Positions 10,909 to 20,271 of a DNA stretch of 64,000 bases are shown here, one piece after another; position 1 is the first letter of the stretch, and each line of letters opens with the position of its first letter. The notes under the pieces are model-generated. The model was given only the letters and a program-made list of their open reading frames with translations. It ran no database searches and was not told where the DNA came from. The stretch covers positions 121,649,047 through 121,713,046 of the forward strand of contig CM077151.1 of NCBI GenBank assembly GCA_039583875.1, in the 5' to 3' direction. Origin of the DNA: Platanthera guangdongensis (taxonomy: Eukaryota; Streptophyta; Magnoliopsida; Asparagales; Orchidaceae). The position numbers and the translations under genes are program-made.

Positions 10909-11898
10909 TATAACATCCCAATTTCTATTTTTCGAGCTCTTCGTGTCGTTTGACCCGCTAGAGTCCTGTGGGCTGGGATGACACCCAAATAGTTTGGCGA
11001 TAACCTATTGGGTATTAGTGACCCAATGAGTCATTTTCTCCGCCTTCCGGGTCACACGGGTCTTATGTAACTAAACTAGATATTGAGCCTTTATTTTGCG
11101 TAGATGGACTTATTAGCTTTTAGTAGGCCAATATACACGTGAGTAGCATGTCATTACCCTATAGTAGTCCAATTAACTCATCATGATATTTATTCACTAA
11201 GTTGAACGTCTTGAACCATGCGACGCCCAAAACATCTTTATCCGCCTAAACGCACATCAAACCACATAAACGATAACTTAATAGGAAATATGACGAGTGC
11301 ACTCCTATCAACTCTGAAATTTTATCAAGATACCCTAAAGACAAATTGAGGTACTATGGACCAATAAAAATTTAATTAATCTTTTAAGAATTTATTTATT
11401 ATTTGGGTAGTTATTTATTAAATGTATTGGAGATTTAAGAAAAATAGCAAATGATATTATTATTCTTTCAAATTTTTATCATAGTACCCTAAGAATATTT
11501 GAAAGAGATGTATTAATTAAAATTATTTTTTTTTAAAATATAAATTATTTATTTTGATTTTACCATGTTGTAAACACCAAATAAATAAATAAAAATACGA
11601 AAATACTTTCAAAAATTACGAAATTTTTTCTAAAAATACTTTATGATTTCAGTAGGCTGCCATAAAAATTTTGGTTTAAAATAATTAACAGGTAATTAAA
11701 TATCCCATTTATAAGCTTCTATTAATAGGTAAAACCCCCATAATAACTCCCCCTTTTAATATGGTGGCTGGAGGTTCATCTCCTCTCCATTCTCAAGGCA
11801 TTGGGAAGGTTGAAACCGGCTGGTGTGGGCAGATACATCAAGGAGGAGTGAATGCTTCTCATTAAACCCCCCATAACACTCCAAAAGACCACCCCTCC

Positions 11899-11906
11899 TA
11901 TATAAA
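11899..11906 (+). promoter_or_regulatory. LTR promoter TATA box
   Basis: TATATAAA in 'cctcctatataaacccctc'. The identical site is in the 3' LTR near 21262. It lies about 990 bp into the LTR and 126 bp before the first downstream ATG (12025), a normal plant leader length, which supports this as the genomic-RNA promoter. Confidence 0.75.
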
Positions 11907-11913
11907 CCCCTCT

Positions 11914-11926
11914 AGGGTTAGGGTTT
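11914..11926 (+). promoter_or_regulatory. Telo-box element
   Basis: AGGGTTAGGGTTT directly after the TATA box matches the plant telo-box (AAACCCTAA family), which is frequent near start sites of genes active in dividing cells. Whether it controls this LTR is inferred from position only. Confidence 0.5.
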
Positions 11927-12024
11927 TGATTTCCCCAGCACCATATCCCCCTAACCAGCAATAGACCCAGCCCCGGCGACCTTCCGGCGAATCTCCTCCA
12001 CGAACTCCGGCGAACTCCACCGCC

Positions 12025-12063
12025 ATGGCCGCGCGACGATCCCCTCGCCTAAACGGCACGAAT
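12025..12063 (+). CDS. Candidate LTR-encoded first Gag exon
   Basis: The first ATG after the TATA box sits in an excellent context (ccaccgccATGG). It opens 13 codons (MAARRSPRLNGTN) ending exactly at a consensus donor GTAAGT (12064). In the other long-LTR chromovirus of this window the minus-strand LTR has ATG at 57237 encoding MATRRSTQLQ at the matching place, so the exon is conserved at the protein level although the surrounding LTRs have diverged. The phase is 0 and fits the candidate exon at 14749. This is inferred; without splicing the ORF runs on as unrelated low-complexity sequence to 12480. Confidence 0.5.
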
Positions 12064-12359
12064 GTAAGTTCCTCCGACTCCTCTCTGCCCTTAGATCCTT
12101 TTCTCGTCGATCTTTGCCGTTTCCGACCACCGGAGACGGCATTCCCGGCCATGGAAGCTTCGGACCACCCCCACGACCTCCGCCACCGTTGCGGGTTTCG
12201 ACTTCGCATGGGGCGTGTGAAGGGAAGGAGGAGTCCCCACGACCCCTCCTCAAGGCCCTTGAGGCGAAGGGGCTCGACGGAATCAGCTCCGGCGGCCTCT
12301 TCATCCAAAAAAAAAAAACGACAAAAAAAAAAGAAGAGGATTCTGTTAGGATTTTCCGG

Positions 12360-13180
12360 CCACCACCGGCGGCGGCCGGCCGCCGGCAGTCACCCCACCG
12401 GAGGCCCTCCCCGGGGTACTCCCTCGGATGGTGGTGGCCGGAGCCCAAGACCCCACCAGCGGTGGTGGGGCAGCCCGTAACTCCTGTTTCACGGTGGCTT
12501 CACAGCCACCGTGAACCTGGAGAGCTTTCTCTCCAGGTCGCAGCCGGCGGCGGCGGACGGCCGCCGGCCGACTCCCTGCCGGAGCGCCCCACCCGGGCGA
12601 GTTCTGCTGAGCAGGGGTAGTGGCCGGAGCAGGCGGTGCTCCGGCCGGCCCTGTTACCACCCGCGCGGCCTCACGGCGGCTGCAGGCATGCAGCCCCCGT
12701 GAGGCCTTATTTATTAAATAAATAAAAATAAAAAAAAGGAATAATAAAAAAAAAATTGTATTGATTATTATTCTTTACTCCCGATCGGCTGCAGGCATGC
12801 ACCTCGCCGGCGGCCGTGGCGCCGGACCACCGCCGATCCTCGACCGCCGGGACACCTATCTCGGACGAGGCCATCGGGAGTGGTGGCCGGAGCAACCGGT
12901 GCTCCGGCCGTCCACTGTAGCTCCACGGTGGCTGCATACATGCAGCCACCATGGATCTGGATGTTCTTTGCATCCAGATCCACTGTCGCCGGCGGCGGCG
13001 GTAGGCCGCCGGCCGGCACCTCGCCGAAGTCCCTTCGTGGTCGATCACGCCATGTGTGACGGCCGGAGTTTTCCTTCCCACCGGTGGTGATGGGGAGGCC
13101 CCGCAAGTGGGGATCTAAGGCTCACGGTGGCAGCATGCATGCTGCCACCGTGCACCTGGAAGGATTTTCCTTCCAGGTTT
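12360..13180. repeat. Three modules of paired perfect hairpins in LTR
   Basis: The GC-rich segment carries three diverged copies of a module in which two stem-loops stand side by side. Module 1 has a 12-bp stem at 12488-12515 (TTCACGGTGGCT) and a 10-bp stem at 12515-12538 (ACCTGGAGAG). Module 2 has 11-bp stems at 12927-12950 (GGTGGCTGCAT) and 12953-12981 (GGATCTGGATG). Module 3 has a perfect 30-bp palindrome at 13123-13152 (CACGGTGGCAGCATG half) and a 10-bp stem at 13154-13178 (ACCTGGAAGG). GGCCGGAGC..GCTCCGGCC pairs occur between them. The 3' LTR repeats the whole set near 21847-22538. Confidence 0.85.
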
Positions 13181-13823
13181 TGCGCCTGCTGCCAGCGTTG
13201 GGCGGTCCGACCGGCACCTCGCCGGTGTACCCAACTCCGAGCGCCACCATTTTAGAGTAATGGCGGGATCAAATGCTCTCCGACCGGCCATGGATATTTT
13301 TCCTACGCCATCACTGCACGCCACCCCTGTACGCTGGTAAACAAAAATTTTATATCCATATTTAATTATATACATCTGGAATCATAAGAGAGGTATGGGG
13401 ATAACTGTGTGATGCATGTTGGAATAATAATAATAATAATAATAATAACAATAAAATTGATTTCACCTTTCCGGAAACGCTGACATGGCTCGTGGCCCAC
13501 TGATTACGCCACAGTTTGAGTATTTAGACTTTGTACAGTGAGAATGTTTTGTTAATGACGCATCACCACGATGGTATACCTAAATACTTTCTAAATATTT
13601 CTACAAAGAGTCTTTTCTGACTAGTTTTGATATCAAAATCATTCAAATAACAAGCGCATATCAATAACCTAATGAACCAGTAGAGACATGATTTATCATT
13701 CATATATTAAGGTTTCATCACATCGTGTACATGAAAGTATAGTTCTTCTATTTACACGTCGTCATTGCTAGCTTAAATTTGTGATAAATATCAAACTGTG
13801 GTTGTCTTGTAACTACAAGTTAA

Positions 13824-13825
<2 letters not shown>

Positions 13826-13891
<66 letters not shown>
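13826..13891. repeat. (AT)n microsatellite
   Basis: About 66 bases of alternating AT in the 5' LTR. The 3' LTR has only about 30 bases at 23184-23213, so length has changed since insertion. Confidence 0.95.
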
Positions 13892-13896
<5 letters not shown>

Positions 13897-14748
13897 GTGT
13901 GTGTTGTTTTATAAGTATTACAATGTAGTCATTCCATTCATTTCCTAATGCATGGGAACGCGGGAGGGTGCATAGTTACTGATGTGGCGGGTTCGTCGGC
14001 TTCCCCCTATTATACACTATGGGAGAAGTTGTGACGACGAACTCTATTGTTGTTGGGTGGTGAAGAGGACCGGGGGCTAGCTACCCCTTCCACAGAGGTC
14101 CGTCTCACACTTGTTTTGGTTATGTGCCGAGAGGGTCGATCTCCGCACAAGGTGAGGATGTGTTCCCACCGAGAGTACCCGTTTCTTGGGGTACGAAGGC
14201 CTAGGACGTTGGGGTGTATCCATAACCTAGAAGTGGGAGCGACCGACCCACTGTCACCGTCTGGCCACGGCGGTGAGGCCTGGGAAGTGAGCTCCTTCTC
14301 TTAACAGGTCACTATGTCGACATAGGGGATAATGATTGTGACTCATCATTCGAGAGACCGTGAGAACATCATACATGTTCATCACATCAATTATACATGA
14401 TATGTTTACATGCGCATTCATCCTAGTCCGTCATCGTATAACCACCGTCAGGAGGAGTTATACGATGACGGGTGAACTTACTACTTCGGTACTCATTTTA
14501 TAAACCATTGATTTCTCCTGCCACTACCGTTTAACTGCTTATTCATGATATGATGCTCCGACAACTGTACTAACCTTCTATTTCTCCTGCCACTACTTTT
14601 TAATTATTATTGCAAGATATGTTGCTTCGGCTATTGTACTAATTTTCCTTGCAGGTTACCTTCCTTGTACCCATTAGGGGGCTGGGGAGGAGCGTGGGAT
14701 TTACTTGGTCATGATGTGGCTAACGTACTTTTGTACGTATCATTTTAG

Positions 14749-14856
14749 GGACCGATGCGCCCACCCACGGAGCAGGAGCCGATGGAGGATCGTAGGCGTG
14801 ATCCCGTTGGGGAGGAGCATCAGGAGCCAGTGCGGACGATCTACGAGGATTTGAGG
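14749..14856 (+). CDS. Candidate LTR-encoded second Gag exon
   Basis: 36 codons, open and hydrophilic, beginning GPMRPPTEQEPMEDRR and ending YEDLR, between the acceptor ATCATTTTAG and a donor-like GG|GTATTA at 14857. It keeps phase 0 with the exon at 12025 and with the gag frame at 15469. The corresponding place in the minus-strand chromovirus (53612-53520) shows the same acceptor and P-T-E-Q spacing. Its 3' half, with a GTGAGT donor, recurs in an older related LTR (about 53180-53145). The charged composition suits a Gag N-terminus. An alternative is an unrelated open stretch in the LTR. Confidence 0.4.
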
Positions 14857-15207
14857 GTATTATTTTGAGGAGGAGAGAGGATGAGTGATTTTCATTTTGT
14901 AGACTCTATGTTTGTCATCTCATGTTGGATGATCTTATGAGACGCTTATACCCCTCGTGGGATCTTTTTATGGTTGCCTATTTTCTATCATGATGATTTA
15001 TCTACACTCTGTGATGCTTCCGCAAATTTTATATTCTGTGAATGATTTTCTATTTCTGATATATATAGCCTTACAAAGCGCATGTTCCGCCACTTGGGTC
15101 GTGGGTCGGGTGAGAGGGGTGGGTCCTCTACCGAAACACGAACCTTTTGGTGGGACAAGCGCTTTGGGCATAAGGTCCTCCTGGTTTTTGAAAAGGGGGA
15201 CCTTACA

Positions 15208-15223
15208 AGGGTATCAGAGCGGA
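15208..15223 (+). other. Primer-binding site, initiator tRNA-Met
   Basis: 'agGGTATCAGAGCgg' directly follows the LTR end CTTACA and matches the usual plant gypsy site TGGTATCAGAGC except for its first base. It primes minus-strand DNA synthesis from tRNA-iMet. In the splicing model given here it lies inside intron 2, so only unspliced RNA would keep it. Confidence 0.85.
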
Positions 15224-15468
15224 AAAAACGTTCCGGATTCATAAAGAACAGCAATCACAGGTGGTTCACCATCGTATGTTAATTAGTTCGAGGACGAACT
15301 ACGCAGCGGAAGCGTGGTGGACCATAGTAGAATCATGATGAAACATCACGTAAGTGTCCGCTAGTAAAACCCAACCAAATCAATTCTTCGACGAGTACCT
15401 ACCCCTTTAGCCTAGTTATATAGCTCTAACACGTATATTTTTATAATTTGGCACCGGAATTTCGGGAG

Positions 15469-16681
15469 CCTAGTCTCAGACTGAGAAATGAGAACACGGA
15501 TGACACTGACGAGGACAGTTACACCCCCGACACGCCAGTTGATGAGTGGGCCCCTCCACCTCCTGCTGCACCTATTGGTCACGCAGTACCGGCCCAGCCG
15601 ACCCCATTTCAGCAAACAGAGTTGGGGCAGACTCTTACTGCACTATTGGAAACTTTTCGGGCCTCATTACAGCAGCAGCAGCAGCTGCTACAGGCGCAGG
15701 GCCCCACAGATGCTGAAAGATTGGTGATGTTCAGGAGCTTTCGTCCCCCAACCTACAGAGGGACAGAGACAGCCATCCAGACAGAGGATTGGCTGGAAAG
15801 GATTGAGGAGCTACTCAGGGGAATGCATTGCCCCTCCTACTATGCGGTTTCCCTAGCCACCACCCTTCTGGAGGGTTATGCTAGGCAGTGGTGGAGGTCT
15901 ATCCTACAGACCACATATAGGAACCGCCGCCTGACCGATGTTTCTTGGAGAAGTTTCTCTACCTTGATGATGGGGCACTTCATTTCTGGCTCTGACCGGA
16001 CAGAGCTTCAGGAGCGTTTTCTTCACCTTCGGCAAGGCACTATGACAGTTACGGAGTACCAGCGGGAGTTCTCCCACCTTGCCCGGTACGCTGGCATCAT
16101 GGCCATAGAGGATGAGAATCGGGCCAAAAGGTTCTTTCAAGGCCTCAATGACTCCATTCGGCAACCGTTGATGACTGCTGCTCATGCTCCTTTTGAGGTT
16201 ATCGTTCACCTTGCAAAGACGATGGAGGCCGATATAAAGACCACTCGAGAGAGGAACAGGTTGAAGAGAATATCAGAGACACCCCAGGAACAAGATCGGA
16301 GGGTTCAGGGGAGGCATCAGCGCGCGCGTGGAAATGACAGAGGAGACCATAGAGGCTACGACCGACGAGATCGCCATCAGCCACCCCGCGACCACCATCG
16401 GAGAAGGACACCTCCACCTCCCCCAGCACAGCAGAGGGCCCTCCCAGCACCAGCTTATGCGGCGGAACAACGCCCTTTTGAAAGGCGTTGTTTCCACTGC
16501 AACGAGTTGGGACATTTGCGGCCTCAATGCCCCCTTTTGGCACCCAAGGAAGGGCATCGGGACAATTACCGTGGTGGAGGTCGTGGTCGGGGCCAACCCG
16601 GTAGAGGACAGCAACAACCTCCCCAGCAGGCTTATGCTTTGGACCTAGGGAGGGATCGAGCCACTGCAGACGTGGTGAACG
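15469..16681 (+). CDS. Gag polyprotein main exon (chromovirus)
   Basis: The frame is open from 15430. The Gag body includes a capsid-like helical region ('WLERIEELLRGMHC', 'GYARQWWRSI', 'FLHLRQGTMTVTEYQREFSHLARYA', 'RFFQGLNDSIRQPL'). A basic Arg/His-rich stretch and one CCHC zinc knuckle follow ('CFHCNELGHLRPQC', near 16496-16537). There is no in-frame ATG before residue M of 'RLVMFRS' (about 15727). TTG at 15448 ('ttggcaccg') is one base from ATGGCACCG, so either a start was lost or the N-terminus comes by splicing from LTR exons, with an acceptor at 15467-15468 (weak) in the right phase. Unspliced Gag ends at TAA 16708-16710. Confidence 0.85.
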
Positions 16682-16772
16682 GTACGAGTTTTACTTATAC
16701 TGCACCTTAAAATGTGATGCTTTTATTACATTTGTATATACATTATCGTTTCAAAATCAATCGAAACCACAG
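16682..16772 (+). other. Predicted gag-pol intron, phase 1
   Basis: 91 bp, donor g|GTACGAG and acceptor CAACCACAG-type 'gaaaccacag|gg'. Splicing fuses the Gag frame to the protease frame 14 residues before the catalytic Asp of LFDTGA. Retention ends Gag nine codons later at TAA (16708-16710). The minus-strand relative has an intron at exactly the equivalent codon and phase (62367-62496). Choosing between spliced and unspliced RNA would therefore set the Gag to Gag-Pol ratio without frameshifting. Confidence 0.75.
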
Positions 16773-19700
16773 GGATCCTTTGGATCAATGATCGGGCTGC
16801 TCGAGCGCTCTTTGACACGGGCGCCACTCGCTCCTTCGTGTCTCATGATTTCATACACCAGGAGCCAGGAGTGATTCACCTCACAGGAAACCCGTTGCGG
16901 GTACGACTCCCCGATGGATCGGAGATGATCTCCTCGGACTTATGCAGATTTCGAGTAAAGATCAGTGATCAGGAGATGGAAGTTGAAGCTGCGGTACTCC
17001 AGCTATCGGGGTTTGACCTGATATTAGGGATGGATTGGCTTGCGGACCATGCAGCACAGATAGACTGTCAGAACAGGAAGGTGACCCTCCAAGCACCAAC
17101 GGGAGGAACGTTCACCTACCAAGGTATACTGTTTATTTCTCGCCTCATGCTAAATTCCATACAGGCGACGAAGGCTACCATGAGAGGTGATGAGGTGTTC
17201 GTGGTCTACTTTGAGTTGATGGAGCAGACCAAGGAATTGGCTGAAGTAAGAGTGGTAAGGGAGTTTCCGGATGTCTTCCCGGAGAAGCTCCCCGGACTAC
17301 CTCCACATCGGGAAGAGGACTTCAAAATCCACCTCCTCCCCGGGGCTCGTCCAGTTTCAAGATCTCCTTACAGGATGGCGCCTAAGGAGCTGGCGGAATT
17401 CAGAGTACAGCTACAGGAATTAGTAGACTCGGGATTCGTCCGACCCAGTTCTTCCCCTTGGGGAGCACCCGTGCTCTTCGTGAAGAAGAAGGATGGATCC
17501 CTTCGGCTCTGCATAGACTATCGGGAGTTGAACCGGCTGACTGTGAAGAATACCTATCCCCTCCCAAGGATAGAAGAGTTGTTCGATCAATTGCAGGGGG
17601 CTCGGTGTTTCTCCAAACTCGACCTCCGATCGGGGTACTATCAGCTCAGGATTGATGATAAGGATATTGAGAAGACTGCGTTTTGCTCTCGTTACGGGCA
17701 ATACGAGTTCACGGTGATGCCTTTCGGTCTCACCAATGCCCCGGCAGCATTCATGTCGCTGATGAATCGGGTATTTGAACCTTTTCTCGACCAGTTTGTC
17801 ATTGTATTCATCGATGACATTCTCGTATACTCGGCATCGGAAGAGCAGCATGTTACACACTTGGAGAAGGTACTCCAAAAGTTGCGAGAGCACCATCTCT
17901 ACGCGAAGTTTTCGAAGTGTGAATTTTGGCTTAAGGAGGTTGGCTTCTTGGGACACATCGTCAGCGCTAACGGTATAGCAGTGGACCCAGCAAAGATTCA
18001 GGCCGTTCGGGATTGGCCGCAGCTTCGTTCAGCGGCTGATGTGAGGAGTTTTCTCGGGCTTGCGGGATATTACCGTAAGTTTGTTGAAGGATTCTCTAAG
18101 ATCGCCCTACCGCTAACATCTTTAACAAAGAAAGATGCGCCGTTTGTATGGACACCGCAATGTGAAAGGGATTTTCAAGAGTTGAAGGAGAGGCTTACCT
18201 CAGCTCCTATACTTACTATACCATCGGGCCAGGAGGGCTTCCAGGTGTACGCTGATGCATGCCAGCAGGGCCTAGGAGCCGTCTTGATGCAACATGGGAA
18301 GGTGGTCGCCTATGCCTCAAGGCAACTAAAGGTGCATGAGAAAAACTACTCTACACACGACCTGGAGTTGGGAGCGGTAGTCTTTGCCTTGAAGATATGG
18401 AGGCACTACCTGTACGGCGTCCGGTGTGAGGTGTTTTCAGATCACAAGAGCCTCAAATACGTCTTCACGCAGAGAGAGCTGAACCTGCGGCAGAGACGGT
18501 GGTTGGAGTTTTTGTGCGACTATGATTTCGATCTCCAGTACCATCCTGGAAAGGCAAACACCGTTGCAGATGCTCTGAGTAGGAACCCTGTGGCCTCAGC
18601 TAGTTGGATGATCGGCACACCGAGAGATATTGTACGAGGCCTCGAGGAGATGGGAATTACAGTGATCGCACCAGGAGATGCAGTTGCGGCCGCACATCAG
18701 CTATATTGGACAGAGATCAAGTGCGATCTTCGGGACAGGATCAGGGATGCTCAATCTGATGACCCATTGTTCGAGGACTGGATTGCCCGTTTAAAGGCCG
18801 GAAAAGAACACCCAGATTTTCGAATAAGGGACGGAATTCTCTACTTCCGCGATAGGATGTTCGTTCCTTCTGGGGGACAGTTTCGGCACGAGATTTTGTA
18901 TGAGAGCCACCACACGCGTTACTCGATCCATCCAGGCATCACAAAGATGTATGCAGATCTGAAGAAGACTTTCTGGTGGCCAGGGATGAAAAGAGACGTC
19001 ATATCTTTTGTGACACATTGCCCGACATGCCAGCTTGTTAAGGCAGAATGCAAGCACCCCGCCGGGTTACTACAGCCGCTCCCCGTCCCCGAGTGGAAAT
19101 TCGAAGACATATCTATGGATTTTATCCATGGCCTGCCCCGCTCTCGGACCGGGAACGATTCTATTTGGGTGGTGGTCGATCGTTTGACGAAGGTTGCACG
19201 GTTCATTCCCCACCGCCAAGACGACGGTGTCGGAAAATTAGTGCGTCTTTTCATTGAGAATGTGGTTCGATACCATGGTGTGCTCAGGACCATAGTTTCT
19301 GATCGGGATGGCCGATTCACCTCGAATGAGTGGAGGAGCGTTCAAGCGTATTTAGGGACCAAACTAACCTTCAGCACATCATTTCATCCCCAAACAGATG
19401 GGCAAACAGAACGCACAAACCGGACTTTGGAGGATCTTCTCCGGTTATGCCTGGTGGATAAGAAGGAGCCATGGGAGCGGCTCCTACCTTTAGTTGAATT
19501 CTCCTACAACAACACGTATCAGGCAAGCATTGGCATGGCTCCATACGAAGCTTTATACGGCCGGAAATGCCGAACTCCACTTTCTTGGGCTCAAGATGCG
19601 GATCCGAGGGCCTTGGGGCCCATTTTTATGGAGAATGTGACAGAGATTGTCCAGATGATACAGGATCGGATGCGTGAAGCTCAGAGCCGGCAAGCCAAAT

Positions 19701-20224
19701 ACTACGACGCCCGCCATCGTCATGTTGAGTTCGCTGTGGGTGATAAGGTTTACTTGAAGATCCGCCCTCGTCACGGTGTATCTCGGCTCCGTCGACAACG
19801 AAAGTTGAGCCCAAGATACATGGGCCCATATACCGTCACGGAGCGCATCGGCGAAGTGGCATACAGGTTGGAGCTACCCCCAGAGCTTCAGGGATTGCAT
19901 GACGTATTTCACGTCTCTTCACTGAGGCGCGCACTATTACGCCCCGAACATGCTATTCAGGAGGCCCCAGGACCGGTAGAACCCGACCGATCAGTGTCCC
20001 TCAAGCCGGTGTGGATCATGGATACCGAGACGAAAGTTCTGCGACAGAAGAGAGTCCCCCTTGTCCGAGTGCAGTGGGACAACTGCGGGACCGAGGAGTC
20101 TACTTGGGAACCTGAGGACCAGATGCGAGAACTTTACCCCGACCTCTTCACGTCAGGTAACACACAACAAATGTATACCTCTTATTTAGGGTATAATCTC
20201 ATTATGTCTTCAAAAATGCTATGA
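16773..20224 (+). CDS. Intact Pol polyprotein (protease, RT, RNase H, integrase, chromodomain)
   Basis: One uninterrupted frame from the acceptor at 16772 to TGA at 20222. Domains in order: retropepsin with DTGA at 16814-16825 and 'LILGMDWL' near 17020; RT with the active site 'VFIDDILVY' near 17800-17825; RNase H beginning '[13 protein letters not shown]' near 18250; integrase zinc region with HH..CC at about 18909-19035; DDE core ('MDFIHGLP', 'SDRDGRFTS', '[14 protein letters not shown]'); GPYT module near 19820; and a C-terminal chromodomain-like 'VPLVRVQW....[10 protein letters not shown]' near 20060-20130. No stop or frameshift is present, unlike every other pol in the window. Domain order and chromodomain fit Tekay/Del chromoviruses. 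No independent ATG start is apparent, which agrees with expression by splicing from gag. Confidence 0.93.
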
Positions 20225-20233
20225 CCCAACCGA

Positions 20234-20271
20234 ATTTTCGAGGACGAAAATTTTGCTAGACTTTTTAGATT
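20234..20271 (+). other. Pre-LTR segment with CGAGGACGAA motif
   Basis: 'tttcgaggacgaaaatttt' just before the 3' LTR is a motif commonly found after pol in Tekay/Del elements. The minus-strand relative has 'tttcggggacgaaatc' at the same place. A classical polypurine tract is not obvious right at the LTR edge. Confidence 0.55.

Larger units (their letters stand above)
12064..14748 (+). other. Predicted intron 1 inside the 5' LTR
   Basis: Donor GTAAGT at 12064 and acceptor CGTATCATTTTAG ending at 14748. The 2.7-kb interval contains the GC-rich hairpin region and the AT microsatellite, and has no convincing coding frame. The acceptor context ATCATTTTAG|GGA is shared with the minus-strand relative (53613). 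The call is supported by comparison only. Confidence 0.45.
10909..15207 (+). repeat. 5' LTR of the 13.6-kb chromovirus
   Basis: 4299 bp, very long for this superfamily. It starts TATAACATCCC (ancestral TG mutated to TA) and ends GGGGGACCTTACA just before the primer-binding site. An AT-rich U3 is followed by a TATA box at 11899 and a telo-box. The transcribed R-U5 portion is then about 3.2 kb. It holds a candidate coding exon (12025-12063), three sets of paired hairpins in a GC-rich region (12.36-13.2 kb), an (AT)n microsatellite (about 13826-13891) and a second candidate exon (14749-14856). The small ORFs on either strand inside it have no recognised similarity. Confidence 0.95.

Noticed and set aside
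11951..13375. Pro/Arg-rich frames of 100-168 residues in the LTRs
   Set aside because: GC-rich low-complexity sequence with hairpins; overlapping frames are open on both strands and none resembles a protein family. Only the 13-codon and 36-codon pieces have comparative support.
14047..14304. 85-residue frame present in both LTRs
   Set aside because: It is identical only because the LTRs are recent copies. No support from the second chromovirus.
15448..15450. TTG as the true start of gag
   Set aside because: Plant initiation at TTG is unlikely. It may be a mutated ATG or simply lie upstream of a splice acceptor; kept as an alternative in the gag entry.
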